Shown here: positions 1 to 6,407 of the stretch, one piece after another
Numbering within the stretch: position 1 is the first letter of the stretch
Layout: the number at the start of each line of letters is the position of its first letter
Source: Pedococcus sp.
GTDB lineage: Bacteria; Actinomycetota; Actinomycetes; Actinomycetales; Dermatophilaceae
DNA length: 7,838 bases
Assembly (NCBI GenBank): GCA_025936615.1
Contig: JAICSZ010000084.1
Span: 1 to 7,838 of the forward strand
Reading direction: 5' to 3'
Translations under genes and position numbers: made by a program
Notes under the pieces: generated by a model
What the model was told of the DNA's origin: nothing
Databases searched by the model: none
Seen by the model: only the letters and a program-made list of their open reading frames with translations

Positions 1-1
1 C

Positions 2-532
2 GCGGTCGACTCCGGTGGGGCGGGCCGCTACCGCGGCGGACTGGGCTACGAGAAGCAGATCCGGATGCTGCGGGACGGCCACTTCATGTCCATCGCCGAC
101 CGCTCCATCCTCGCGTGCTGGGGGGTCAAGGGCGGCAAGGCCGGCATGCCGTTCAGCGTCACCATCGACCTCGGCGGCCCGGACGAGCGCGAGGTCGACG
201 CGCTCGCGAACGCCGAACCGGTCAGGGCCGGCCAGGTGATCCGCATCCGCACGACCGGCGGGGGCGGGTGGGGCGACCCGCTCGACCGCCCCTACGACGA
301 GGTCGAACGCGACCTGCGCTGGGGCAAGGTCTCCGTCGAAGGTGCCCGCGCGGCATACGGCGTGGTGGCCACGGGGACCACCGACGAACCGGTCGTGGAC
401 GTGGAGGCGTCCGACGCCCTGCGCGCGCGCCTGCGCGCCGAGAGGCCCGAGCGCGAGCCGTTCTTCGACCGCGGACCGGGTTATGCCCGCCTGGCCGGTG
501 GCAGGACGGCCGCCGACGTCGACTGGGTCTGA
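2..532 (+). CDS. hyuB: HyuB-type hydantoinase/oxoprolinase beta subunit, C-terminal fragment
   Basis: This is a partial gene whose reading frame enters from the left edge; 176 residues and a TGA stop are visible. The family (HyuB, N-methylhydantoinase beta, the C-terminal half of 5-oxoprolinase) works with HyuA in ATP-dependent opening of hydantoin or 5-oxoproline rings in the cytoplasm. The fragment opens with the family block SGGAGRYRGGLGYEKQIRML, followed by the segment IADRSILACWGVKGG and the Gly-rich stretch TTGGGGWGDPLDRP near residues 84-97, where the family typically ends its core fold. A roughly 70-residue charged tail follows. The catalytic and HyuA-contacting parts lie outside the window, so substrate cannot be judged. 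Any hyuA partner would be expected upstream. The gene converges on the ABC importer with only 16 bp between stop codons. Family assignment is firm; hydantoin versus oxoproline specificity is open. Confidence 0.9.
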   Translation, partial: AVDSGGAGRYRGGLGYEKQIRMLRDGHFMSIADRSILACWGVKGGKAGMPFSVTIDLGGPDEREVDALANAEPVRAGQVIRIRTTGGGGWGDPLDRPYDEVERDLRWGKVSVEGARAAYGVVATGTTDEPVVDVEASDALRARLRAERPEREPFFDRGPGYARLAGGRTAADVDWV

Positions 533-553
533 CGGGGCACCCGGCTGGTCAGA
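528..553. terminator. Inverted repeat spanning both convergent stop codons (possible bidirectional terminator)
   Basis: TCTGAC (528-533) and GTCAGA (548-553) are perfect reverse complements separated by 14 bp that contain GGG-GCA-CCC, which can extend pairing inside. Each arm holds one of the two stop codons. No T-tract follows on either strand, so a classical intrinsic terminator is not shown; the position between convergent genes is the main argument. Confidence 0.3.
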
Positions 554-1352
554 GGGGCTCGAGGATCCGGCGCAGGAACTGTCGGGCGCGCTCGGTACGC
601 GGATTGGTCAGCACCTCGGCCGGCGTGCCCCGCTCCACGACGACTCCGCCGTCCATGAAGAGGACCTGGTCGGCGACCTGCTGGGCGAACCGGATCTCAT
701 GGGTCACGACCACCATCGTCCAGCCCTGCGCCGCAAGGTCCTTCATGGCGCCCAGCACCTCACCGACGAGCTCGGGGTCGAGTGCGGAGGTCGGTTCGTC
801 GAACAGCATGAGCTGCGGCCGGATGGCGAGGGCGCGCGCGATGCCCACGCGCTGCTGCTGGCCGCCGGAGAGCTGGTACGGGTACTGCTCCGCCTTGTCG
901 GCCAGCCCGAGGACCTCGAGCAGCCGCCGAGCCTCCTGCTCCGCCTCGACCTCGGGGCGCTTCTGGACGACGGTCGGGCCCTCGAGGACGTTGCGCAACA
1001 CCGTCATGTGGGGGAACAGGTTGTGCGCCTGGAAGACCATGCCGCTCTGGGCGCGGAGCCGCTCGGCCTGTCGCCGTGGCACGGGCCGCCGTGCCCAGTC
1101 CACCTCCACGTCACCGATGCGCACCACCCCTGCGTCGGGGGTCTCGAGCGCGTTGAGCGAACGCAGCACCGTGGTCTTGCCCGAGCCGGATGGCCCGATG
1201 ATGACGGTCACGCTGCCCCGCGGCACCTCGAAGTCGATGGCCTCGAGCACCTGGTGGTCACCGAACGCCTTGGCCAGGCCCGCCACCGACAGCAGCGGCC
1301 GGCCTGCCGGTTCCCCCGCGGTCTGCGGGCGGGTGAGGTCGTGGTCAGTCAT
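549..1352 (-). CDS. tcyN: Polar amino-acid (cystine-type) ABC importer ATPase
   Basis: A 267-residue cytoplasmic nucleotide-binding subunit that powers import through the permease encoded just upstream. All ABC motifs are intact: Walker A GPSGSGKT (53-60), Q-loop Gln108, signature LSGGQQQR (161-168), Walker B LMLFDEP (181-187), D-loop SALD (189-192) and switch His218. The stretch GDVEVDWARR near residue 80 and the FPHMTVLRNVLEGP block resemble the E. coli cystine ATPase YecC/TcyN more than generic GlnQ, by memory of the families. The ATG was chosen because it overlaps the permease stop as ATGA (4 nt), indicating translational coupling; the frame stays open upstream but that part is permease in another frame. 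About 20 residues precede the ABC domain. Last gene of the importer operon. Function as PAAT-family ATPase is firm; cystine specificity is inferred. Confidence 0.93.
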   Translation of the reverse strand: MTDHDLTRPQTAGEPAGRPLLSVAGLAKAFGDHQVLEAIDFEVPRGSVTVIIGPSGSGKTTVLRSLNALETPDAGVVRIGDVEVDWARRPVPRRQAERLRAQSGMVFQAHNLFPHMTVLRNVLEGPTVVQKRPEVEAEQEARRLLEVLGLADKAEQYPYQLSGGQQQRVGIARALAIRPQLMLFDEPTSALDPELVGEVLGAMKDLAAQGWTMVVVTHEIRFAQQVADQVLFMDGGVVVERGTPAEVLTNPRTERARQFLRRILEPL

Positions 1353-2017
1353 GCGGCGACGTACCTGTTCTCTCGGGCCTCCAGTCGGTTCTGCAGGTGG
1401 GAGAGGAACTGGCAGACCACCCAGTAGAAGGCTGCCGCCACACCGTAGAGCAAGAAGAACTGGTAGGTCGGTGCGGCGATCTCCTGGGCCTTGCGCAGGA
1501 TCTCCCCCACCAAGATGGTGGAGGCGAGCGAGGTGTCCTTGACGAGTGAGATGAGGGTGTTGGACAGCGGCGGGATCGCCGTCCGGACCGCCTGCGGCAG
1601 GACGACCCGACGCAGGGTGGCCACGTAGCTCATCCCGATGGTCGACGCCGCCTCCCACTGGCCCCGGGGCACGGCGAGGATGGCCGCCCGGATGGTCTCC
1701 GCGGCGTACCCAGCGACGTTGGCGGTGAGGGCGATGACCGCCGCCGGGAACGGGTCGAAGCGCACCCCGACGTTGGGCAGGCCGTAGAACACGATGAACA
1801 GCTGCAGCAGCAGTGGCGTGCCGCGGATGACCGAGATGTACACGCGGGCCACGGCCGACACGAGCCGCATCGTCGACAGCCGCATGAGCGCGACGACGAG
1901 GGCCAGCACGAGCCCGAGCACGAAGCTCACCGCGGTCAACGGAATCGTGCCGACGAGGAGGGCCTTGGCCAGCGGCCACAGCGACTCGGTGACCAGCTGC
2001 AGGCGCTGGCCGTCCAC
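1349..2017 (-). CDS. tcyL: Polar amino-acid (cystine-type) ABC importer permease
   Basis: A 222-residue integral membrane permease of the HisM/GlnP type. Hydrophobic segments lie near residues 16-45, 58-82, 90-108, 150-172 and 186-205. The cytoplasmic coupling loop carries the EAA motif, EAASTIGMS (122-130), inside the longer conserved run from AETIRAAI to LRRVVLPQA. The blocks ALMRLS, YISVIRGTPLLLQLFIVFYGLP and LISLVKDTSLA match YecS/TcyL, the E. coli cystine permease, closely by recall. The start is GTG, sharing one nucleotide with the TAG stop of the binding-protein gene (TAGTG), so translation is probably coupled; no strong Shine-Dalgarno sequence is seen. Only one permease gene is present, so the channel is likely a homodimer, as expected for this branch. 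Confidence 0.92.
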   Translation of the reverse strand: MDGQRLQLVTESLWPLAKALLVGTIPLTAVSFVLGLVLALVVALMRLSTMRLVSAVARVYISVIRGTPLLLQLFIVFYGLPNVGVRFDPFPAAVIALTANVAGYAAETIRAAILAVPRGQWEAASTIGMSYVATLRRVVLPQAVRTAIPPLSNTLISLVKDTSLASTILVGEILRKAQEIAAPTYQFFLLYGVAAAFYWVVCQFLSHLQNRLEARENRYVAA

Positions 2018-2829
2018 TAGGCCTGCTTGGAGACGTCGGTTCCGAAGTACTTCTCGGAGATCTTCGTCAGCGTGCCGTCGGCGGCGAGGTCGGCAAGGGC
2101 CTTGTCGACTGCCCCCACCAGGTCGGAGCCCTTGCGGGTGGCGACGACCTGGTCGGAGGTCTCACCGGTCTTGGCGGCGATCTTGACTCCGGTGTCTCCG
2201 GTGGACTTCTGGTAGTCGAGCACCGCCAGGCTGTCGTTGACCGTGGCGTCGACCCGCTTCTGCTTGAGCAGGGCGACCGCCTGGGTGAATCCCTCGACAC
2301 CTTCGACCTGCGCCCCGGCGTCCTTGGCGACCTGGGCCCAGTTGCTCGTGAGGCTCTGCGCGGTCTTCTTTCCCTTGAGGTCGGCGAGGGAGCTGATCCT
2401 GGAGTCGTCGGCGCGGGTGGCGATGACGCCCTCCGAGACGGTGTACGGCGTACTGAGGCCGTAGAGGCCCTCGCGCTCCGGGTTCTTGGTCACCTGGTTG
2501 ATGACGACGTCGAACCGCTTGGAGGTCAGGCCCGCGAAGATCGAGTCCCACGGCGTCTCCACGTACTCCGCCTTCACGCCCAGCTTCTTCGCCACGGCAG
2601 CGGCCACCTCTACGTCGTAGCCGACGAGCTTGTTTCCCTGCTTCGGGTCGTGGAAGGAGAACGGCGAGTACGTCCCCTCCGTGCCGACCTTGAGCACCCC
2701 GGCCTTCTTGACGGCAGCGAGGTCGGAGCCCCCGCCGGAGCCGGAGCCTCCAGACCCCCCTCCGCACGCGCTGAGCAGCAGCGCGAGGATCGTGGTGAGG
2801 GCGGCGGCCAGGGTGAGCCTCGTGCGCAT
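2017..2829 (-). CDS. tcyJ: Cystine-type amino-acid-binding lipoprotein of the ABC importer
   Basis: A 270-residue extracellular solute-binding protein (SBP family 3). An Arg-flanked hydrophobic signal ends in the lipobox L19-S20-A21-C22, so Cys22 should be lipidated and the protein held on the outer face of the membrane. A Gly/Ser linker (23-35) follows. The ligand-binding core has the family marks GTEGTYSPFSF (49-59), LVGYDVEVA, WDSIFAGLTSKRFDVVINQVT (94-114) and the closing block ADGTLTKISEKYFGTDVSK. These match FliY/TcyJ, the cystine-binding protein, in order and wording as I recall it, but ligand choice cannot be proved by eye. The frame is open far upstream; the ATG at 2829 is chosen because it begins the signal peptide and follows AAAGGA (2841-2846) by 11 nt. 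First gene of the importer operon. Confidence 0.92.
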   Translation of the reverse strand: MRTRLTLAAALTTILALLLSACGGGSGGSGSGGGSDLAAVKKAGVLKVGTEGTYSPFSFHDPKQGNKLVGYDVEVAAAVAKKLGVKAEYVETPWDSIFAGLTSKRFDVVINQVTKNPEREGLYGLSTPYTVSEGVIATRADDSRISSLADLKGKKTAQSLTSNWAQVAKDAGAQVEGVEGFTQAVALLKQKRVDATVNDSLAVLDYQKSTGDTGVKIAAKTGETSDQVVATRKGSDLVGAVDKALADLAADGTLTKISEKYFGTDVSKQA

Positions 2830-2859
2830 GGGTGGGTGCGTCCTTTGCAACGTGTGGTG

Positions 2860-2878
2860 TCGGTCCGGATCGGACCGA
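2860..2878. promoter_or_regulatory. 19-bp perfect palindrome, likely operator at the importer promoter
   Basis: TCGGTCCG-GAT-CGGACCGA has 8-bp perfect arms and a 3-bp centre. It begins 3 bp downstream of the -10 and covers the predicted transcription start, so RNA would begin inside it and could not form the full hairpin. That favours a DNA-level operator for a dimeric repressor over an RNA structure. The regulator is unknown and not in the window. Confidence 0.5.
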
Positions 2879-2912
2879 GCAATCATAACGCCCCGTTTGA
2901 GGAGCAATAACG
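2877..2912. repeat. Imperfect direct repeat GAGCAAT(CAT)AACG
   Basis: GAGCAATCATAACG (2877-2890) and GAGCAATAACG (2902-2912) are identical except for a three-base insertion. One copy overlaps the -10 and the other the -35 of the importer promoter, about two helical turns apart. This may be a pair of regulator half-sites or a duplication. Confidence 0.4.
2882..2910 (-). promoter_or_regulatory. Candidate promoter of the cystine-type importer operon
   Basis: On the minus strand a good -10, TATGAT (2882-2887), lies 17 bp from a weak -35, TTATTG (2905-2910). The expected start of transcription is about 2875, leaving a 5' leader of roughly 45 nt before the binding-protein ATG. The weak -35 suggests help or control by a regulator. 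Confidence 0.5.
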
Positions 2913-2982
2913 TCGAGGTATGCCGCGGGGTTGCCTGACGGGGGCAGGTCGGGGTGCGAGCGGGGCAGCGCCGGCCAGCGCC

Positions 2983-2988
2983 TAGGCT
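2983..2988 (+). promoter_or_regulatory. TAGGCT -10 element for a leaderless CoA-transferase mRNA
   Basis: TAGGCT fits the actinobacterial TANNNT -10 consensus. It is followed by GACCCC and then directly by the GTG start, placing the transcription start at or next to the first base of the start codon. There is no Shine-Dalgarno sequence in front of the gene, as expected for a leaderless message. No clear -35 was found. Confidence 0.5.
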
Positions 2989-2994
2989 GACCCC

Positions 2995-4173
2995 GTGTCC
3001 GGACCACTGGAGGACGTCACCGTCATCGACCTGTCTCGCGCGTTGGCCGGGCCGCATGCGGGAATGATGTTGGGAGACATGGGAGCCCGCGTCATCAAGG
3101 TCGAGACGCCGGGCGTGGGAGACGAGTCGCGCGGATGGGGGCCGCCGTTCGTCGGCCCGGAGGACGATCCCATCTCGACCTACTACATGTCCTGCAACCG
3201 CAACAAGGAGTCCATCGAGCTCGACCTCAAGTCCGGCGACGGTCGCGAGACCCTCACCCGGTTGGTGCGCCACGCCGATGTGCTCATCGAGAACTTCCGG
3301 CCCGGTGTCCTCGACCGGCTCGGCTTCACGGTCGAGCGGCTGCACGAGGTCAACCCGCGGCTGGTCGTGCTGTCGATCAGCGGGTTCGGCCACGACGGGC
3401 CGCAGGGCGGACGGGCCGGGTACGACCAGATCGCCCAGGGCGAGGCGGGCCTGATGTCGCTCACCGGCACGAGCGCGGACAAGCCGATGCGGGTCGGCCT
3501 GCCGGTCGGCGACCTGCTCGCAGGCATGTACGGCGCCTATGGCGTGGTTGCCGCACTCCACGAGCGCAACCGCACGGGGCGCGGCCGCGTCGTGCGAACT
3601 TCGCTGCTGGCCGCGATCGTCGGCATCCACGCGTTCCAGGGCACGCGCTACACCGTCGCCCACGAGGTCCCCACCCCGCAGGGCAACCACCACCCCTCGA
3701 TCTGCCCGTACGGCCTGTTCACCTGTCGCGACGGGCTGGTCCAGGTCTGCTGCGGCAGCCAGGGACTGTGGGTGCGGCTCGCCGAGGGCTTCGGGATCGA
3801 CCCTGCCACACCGGGATTCGCGACCAACCGCGAGCGGGTCGCCAACCGCGAGAAGGTGAACGCCGCGCTCGACGCAGCCTTCGCCGAGTACGACCTGGCC
3901 GACCTGCTCCCCCGGCTCGACGAACTCGGCGTGCCGGCCGGCGAGGTGCGCACCCTCGACCGCGTCTACGACTGGGACCAGACCCGTTCGCAGGGCCTCG
4001 TCATCGAGGTGGACCACCCCGTGCTGGGCCGCGTGGAGGTGCCGGGTCCGCCGTTGCGGTTGGACGACAACCCGTATGCCGGTGGGCGGGCCGAGCACCT
4101 CGCCCCACCGTTGCTGGGTCAGCACGACGCCTCCATCCGGGCCTGGCTGGACGAGCTGGACGCCCAGGACTGA
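2995..4173 (+). CDS. Family III (CaiB/BaiF) CoA-transferase
   Basis: A 392-residue cytoplasmic enzyme that moves coenzyme A between carboxylic acids; usual family length is about 380-430. The N-terminal block LSRALAGPHAGMMLGDMGA followed by VIKVE (13-37), NFRPGVLDRLGF (100-111) and LSISGFGHDGP (126-136) are typical. LPVGDLLAGMYGAYG (169-183) carries the expected catalytic aspartate, Asp173. The usual VD before the SLL motif is replaced by Arg-Thr (RTSLLAA, 201-207), a mild divergence. A Cys/His-rich patch lies at 232-253. GTG is taken as the start because it sits immediately after the TAGGCT promoter element. Transcribed divergently from the importer; the next gene follows after 86 bp. Substrate pair unknown: dicarboxylic acids such as succinate, oxalate, mesaconate or malonate are possible from the family alone. 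Confidence 0.9.
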   Translation: MSGPLEDVTVIDLSRALAGPHAGMMLGDMGARVIKVETPGVGDESRGWGPPFVGPEDDPISTYYMSCNRNKESIELDLKSGDGRETLTRLVRHADVLIENFRPGVLDRLGFTVERLHEVNPRLVVLSISGFGHDGPQGGRAGYDQIAQGEAGLMSLTGTSADKPMRVGLPVGDLLAGMYGAYGVVAALHERNRTGRGRVVRTSLLAAIVGIHAFQGTRYTVAHEVPTPQGNHHPSICPYGLFTCRDGLVQVCCGSQGLWVRLAEGFGIDPATPGFATNRERVANREKVNAALDAAFAEYDLADLLPRLDELGVPAGEVRTLDRVYDWDQTRSQGLVIEVDHPVLGRVEVPGPPLRLDDNPYAGGRAEHLAPPLLGQHDASIRAWLDELDAQD

Positions 4174-4204
4174 CGCCGACCGTCGCTGCCGGCAAAGGCT
4201 CGCG

Positions 4205-4238
4205 CCGGGGTTCCCCGGATCCCGCCCGGGCAAGCCCG
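4205..4238. other. Two tandem GC-rich inverted repeats between CoA-transferase and membrane-protein genes
   Basis: CCGGGG-TT-CCCCGG (4205-4218) and CGGGC-AA-GCCCG (4227-4238) lie in tandem in the 86-bp gap. Both could fold as short stems. Neither is followed by a T-run, so they are weak terminator candidates; they may limit readthrough from the CoA-transferase gene or be chance in GC-rich DNA. Confidence 0.25.
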
Positions 4239-4247
4239 TGCGGCCTC

Positions 4248-4255
4248 CATACTCT
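4248..4255 (+). promoter_or_regulatory. Possible -10 element for a leaderless membrane-protein mRNA
   Basis: CATACT (4248-4253) or the overlapping TACTCT (4250-4255) lies 6 or 4 nt before the ATG at 4260. This resembles the leaderless arrangement in front of the CoA-transferase gene, and no Shine-Dalgarno sequence precedes this ATG. No -35 is clear. Confidence 0.3.
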
Positions 4256-4259
4256 GACC

Positions 4260-4883
4260 ATGACCGGGCCGGGGGACGGCGTCGGGCGACGACGCCACAG
4301 GAAGCCGTTGTCGCGCGGTGTCGCCTGGGGTGCGGCCGGGCTGGTCGGTGCGGTCGGCGTCACCATGGCGCTCACCGGTTGGGGTACTGGCGATGGACCA
4401 CTCGGTCCACCAGGCGGAGCAGGCGTGGGAACCACCAGGGATGTCGGCGCCTCCTTCACCGAGGGCGAGATCTTCCTCCACAACGACGGGTGGTTCGACG
4501 CACACATCGAGTCCGTTCGAGCCGTACCCGAAGGCGACGCAATGGAGGGTATGCCGGTCGCCTCCATGACGCTGGCGATGCGAGAGCCCGGACGCAGCGC
4601 CGTCGGCATGGCCGAGGGAGCAGGTGGGGAACTCCTCCCCACGGCCGATCGCCACCCTGTGGAAGGCTTCGTCATCCATCCCGACAGGGCGGTGGGGCGG
4701 GGCCGCGGGATGGCCGAGCTCCTCGTCACCTACCGGCTGGCGCGTGAGGGCACCTGGCACTACCTCGGCTACGAGGTGACCTACCGCTCCGGGCTGGTCC
4801 GGCACCGGATGCTCGTACCCCTCACCGTTGAGGCCTGCGCACCGAAGCGAGCCGCCCCGGGCTGCGGCGGTGAGTCGTCGTGA
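4260..4883 (+). CDS. Unrecognised single-pass membrane-anchored protein
   Basis: A 207-residue protein I cannot assign to a family. The first 19 residues are Arg/Lys-rich (RRRHRKPLSR), followed by one hydrophobic helix near 20-41 and a Gly/Pro linker (42-58). This predicts an N-in anchor with the rest outside the membrane; there is no lipobox. The outer part has alternating hydrophobic patterns such as GEIFLHNDGWFDAHIESVRA (69-88), AELLVTYRL (152-160) and HYLGYEVTYRSG (167-178), suggesting a beta-sandwich. Two cysteines near the end (193 and 202) could form a disulfide. The frame is open upstream; ATG 4260 is chosen because it precedes the positive-charge/helix signal and follows a candidate -10. 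Its TGA overlaps the GTG of the carboxyltransferase gene (GTGA), so the two are probably co-translated, though no functional link is evident. Confidence 0.75.
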   Translation: MTGPGDGVGRRRHRKPLSRGVAWGAAGLVGAVGVTMALTGWGTGDGPLGPPGGAGVGTTRDVGASFTEGEIFLHNDGWFDAHIESVRAVPEGDAMEGMPVASMTLAMREPGRSAVGMAEGAGGELLPTADRHPVEGFVIHPDRAVGRGRGMAELLVTYRLAREGTWHYLGYEVTYRSGLVRHRMLVPLTVEACAPKRAAPGCGGESS

Positions 4884-6367
4884 CCAGGCTCGGCGGCCTG
4901 GAGCTGGTGCAGACGGTCCTCGACGAGGGCAGCTGGGTCAGCTGGGATGCGCCATCTCTGGACGTGGCACCAGTCGGCAGCACCTATGCCGAAGAGCTGG
5001 CCGCGGCGCGAGAGCGCACCGGAGTGGACGAGGCGATCGTGACCGGCGAGGGCCGCATCAGGGGCCGGCGCGTTGCGGTGATCGCCGGGGAGTTCCGGTT
5101 CCTGGCAGGGTCGATCGGCAGCACCGCTGCGGGGCGGATCGTTGCAGCCTTCGACCGTGCCCGAGAGGAGGAGCTCCCCCTCTTCGCCGCTCCCGCGTCC
5201 GGGGGCACCCGGATGCAGGAGGGCACCCCAGCTTTCGTCGGCATGGTGAAGATCAGCGCAGCCTGCACGGCCTTCAAGGACGCCGGTCTCCCCTACCTGG
5301 TCTACCTGCGGCACCCGACCACTGGTGGCGTGTTCGCGTCGTGGGGCTCGCTCGGCCACGTGACCGTCGCCGAACCCGGCGCCATGATCGGATTCCTCGG
5401 GGCGAGGGTCTACGAGTCGCTGTACGGCCACCCGTTCCCCGACGGCGTGCAGACCGCGGAGAACCTCTTCGAGCACGGCCTCGTCGACGCCATCCTCCCC
5501 GCGGAGGCGCTCGCCGAGGTCGCGGACCGGGCGCTCACCGTGCTGTCCGGTCCGCGCGAGGACCTGCCCGACGTGCCGGAGCTGCCCAAGGAGCCGCTCG
5601 CCGACGTGCCGGCCTGGGAGTCGATCACGAGGTCTCGGCGCGAGGACCGGCCCGGCGTCCGGGCGCTGCTACGGCTCGCTGCGACCGACGTGCTGCCCCT
5701 GCACGGCACCGGACAGGGTGAGTACGACCCGGGACTGCTCATGGCCCTGGCACGTTTCGGCGGGGCTCCGTGTGTGGTGCTTGGCCAGGACCGGAGCCGG
5801 CAGACCATCCAGGAGCCGTTGTCCCGCAAGGGTCTGCGCGTGGCCCGTCGCGGGATGCGGCTCGCGCACGAGCTCCAGCTGCCGCTCGTCTCCGTCATCG
5901 ACACTGCCGGAGCGGCGCTGTCGAAGGAGGCCGAGGAGGGTGGGTTGGCCGGCGAGATCGCGCGGTGCCTCGCCGAGCTGGTCACCCTAGACGCGCCGAC
6001 GGTCTGCGTCCTGCTGGGGCAGGGCACCGGTGGCGGCGCGCTGGCGATGATGCCCGCAGACCGGGTTGTCGCCGCACAGCACTCGTGGCTGTCCCCGCTC
6101 CCTCCGGAGGGTGCCTCGGCGATCCTCTACCGCGACACCAGCCACGCCCCCGAGCTGGCGGCGAGCCAGCGGGTCCGCTCCCTCGACCTGCTCCACGCCG
6201 GCATCGTGGACCGGGTGGTCGCCGAGCACCCCGACGCGGGCGACGAGCCCGAGGAGTTCTGCCTGCGGATGTCGCAGGTCATCCAGCACGAGCTCGCGGT
6301 CCTCGCCCGCCAGGACCCGTCGGAGCGGCTGGCAGCACGGCTGGAGCGCTACCGTCGGCTCGGCTGA
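4880..6367 (+). CDS. accD3: AccD3-like fused (AccD-AccA type) acyl-CoA carboxyltransferase
   Basis: A 495-residue protein with two crotonase-fold halves. The N-half is AccD-like: SGGTRMQEG (107-115) and TGGVFASWGSLGHVTVAEPG (148-167). The C-half is AccA-like: DTAGAALSKEAEEGGLAGEI (341-360), GQGTGGGALAM (380-390) and PPEGASAIL (408-416). Both glycine-rich CoA/carboxybiotin oxyanion regions are intact. Such enzymes move CO2 between carboxybiotin and an acyl-CoA in the cytoplasm. The N-terminal four-Cys zinc ribbon of E. coli AccD is absent; the only N-half cysteine is Cys129. Length and wording closely match M. tuberculosis AccD3 (Rv0904c) as I recall it, a protein whose substrate is not firmly settled. 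No biotin carboxylase or biotin carrier gene is adjacent, so a partner must be elsewhere. The GTG start overlaps the upstream stop by 4 nt and follows GGTGAG (4869-4874) by 5 nt. Confidence 0.9.
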   Translation: MTRLGGLELVQTVLDEGSWVSWDAPSLDVAPVGSTYAEELAAARERTGVDEAIVTGEGRIRGRRVAVIAGEFRFLAGSIGSTAAGRIVAAFDRAREEELPLFAAPASGGTRMQEGTPAFVGMVKISAACTAFKDAGLPYLVYLRHPTTGGVFASWGSLGHVTVAEPGAMIGFLGARVYESLYGHPFPDGVQTAENLFEHGLVDAILPAEALAEVADRALTVLSGPREDLPDVPELPKEPLADVPAWESITRSRREDRPGVRALLRLAATDVLPLHGTGQGEYDPGLLMALARFGGAPCVVLGQDRSRQTIQEPLSRKGLRVARRGMRLAHELQLPLVSVIDTAGAALSKEAEEGGLAGEIARCLAELVTLDAPTVCVLLGQGTGGGALAMMPADRVVAAQHSWLSPLPPEGASAILYRDTSHAPELAASQRVRSLDLLHAGIVDRVVAEHPDAGDEPEEFCLRMSQVIQHELAVLARQDPSERLAARLERYRRLG

Positions 6368-6374
6368 CGCGCGG

Positions 6375-6407
6375 ACCTGACAACCAACTCGGCACCGTTG
6401 GGCAGGT
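6375..6407. other. Interrupted inverted repeat between carboxyltransferase and carbamate kinase genes
   Basis: Outer arms ACCTG (6375-6379) and CAGGT (6403-6407) and inner arms CCAAC (6384-6388) and GTTGG (6397-6401) nest around an 8-nt centre, giving a stem with an asymmetric internal loop. It lies just after the carboxyltransferase stop and ahead of the next promoter. It could end transcription of the upstream unit or act as an operator; no T-tract follows. TGACAAC also occurs twice here (6378-6384 and 6410-6416). Confidence 0.3.

Noticed and set aside
115..1542. Long plus-strand open frames (115-1542 and 342-1427) across the hyuB/ATPase junction
   Set aside because: Arg/Pro/Ser-rich, low-complexity translations antisense to a gene with all ABC motifs intact; typical shadows in GC-rich DNA.
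2023..2829. Frameshift or pseudogene in the importer operon
   Set aside because: All three genes are full length with intact signature motifs and natural stop/start overlaps.
2830..4233. Long upstream extension of the binding-protein reading frame on the minus strand
   Set aside because: It lies antisense to the CoA-transferase gene and has no family features. The real start is the signal-peptide ATG at 2829 with an AAAGGA site upstream.
4205..4238. Tandem hairpins as a confident intrinsic terminator
   Set aside because: No T-run follows and the stems are short, so only a low-confidence entry is kept.
3135..4259. Upstream extension of the membrane-protein frame inside the CoA-transferase gene
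   Set aside because: Composition is Arg/Pro-rich noise in another frame of a clear enzyme gene. The membrane helix and charge pattern begin after ATG 4260.
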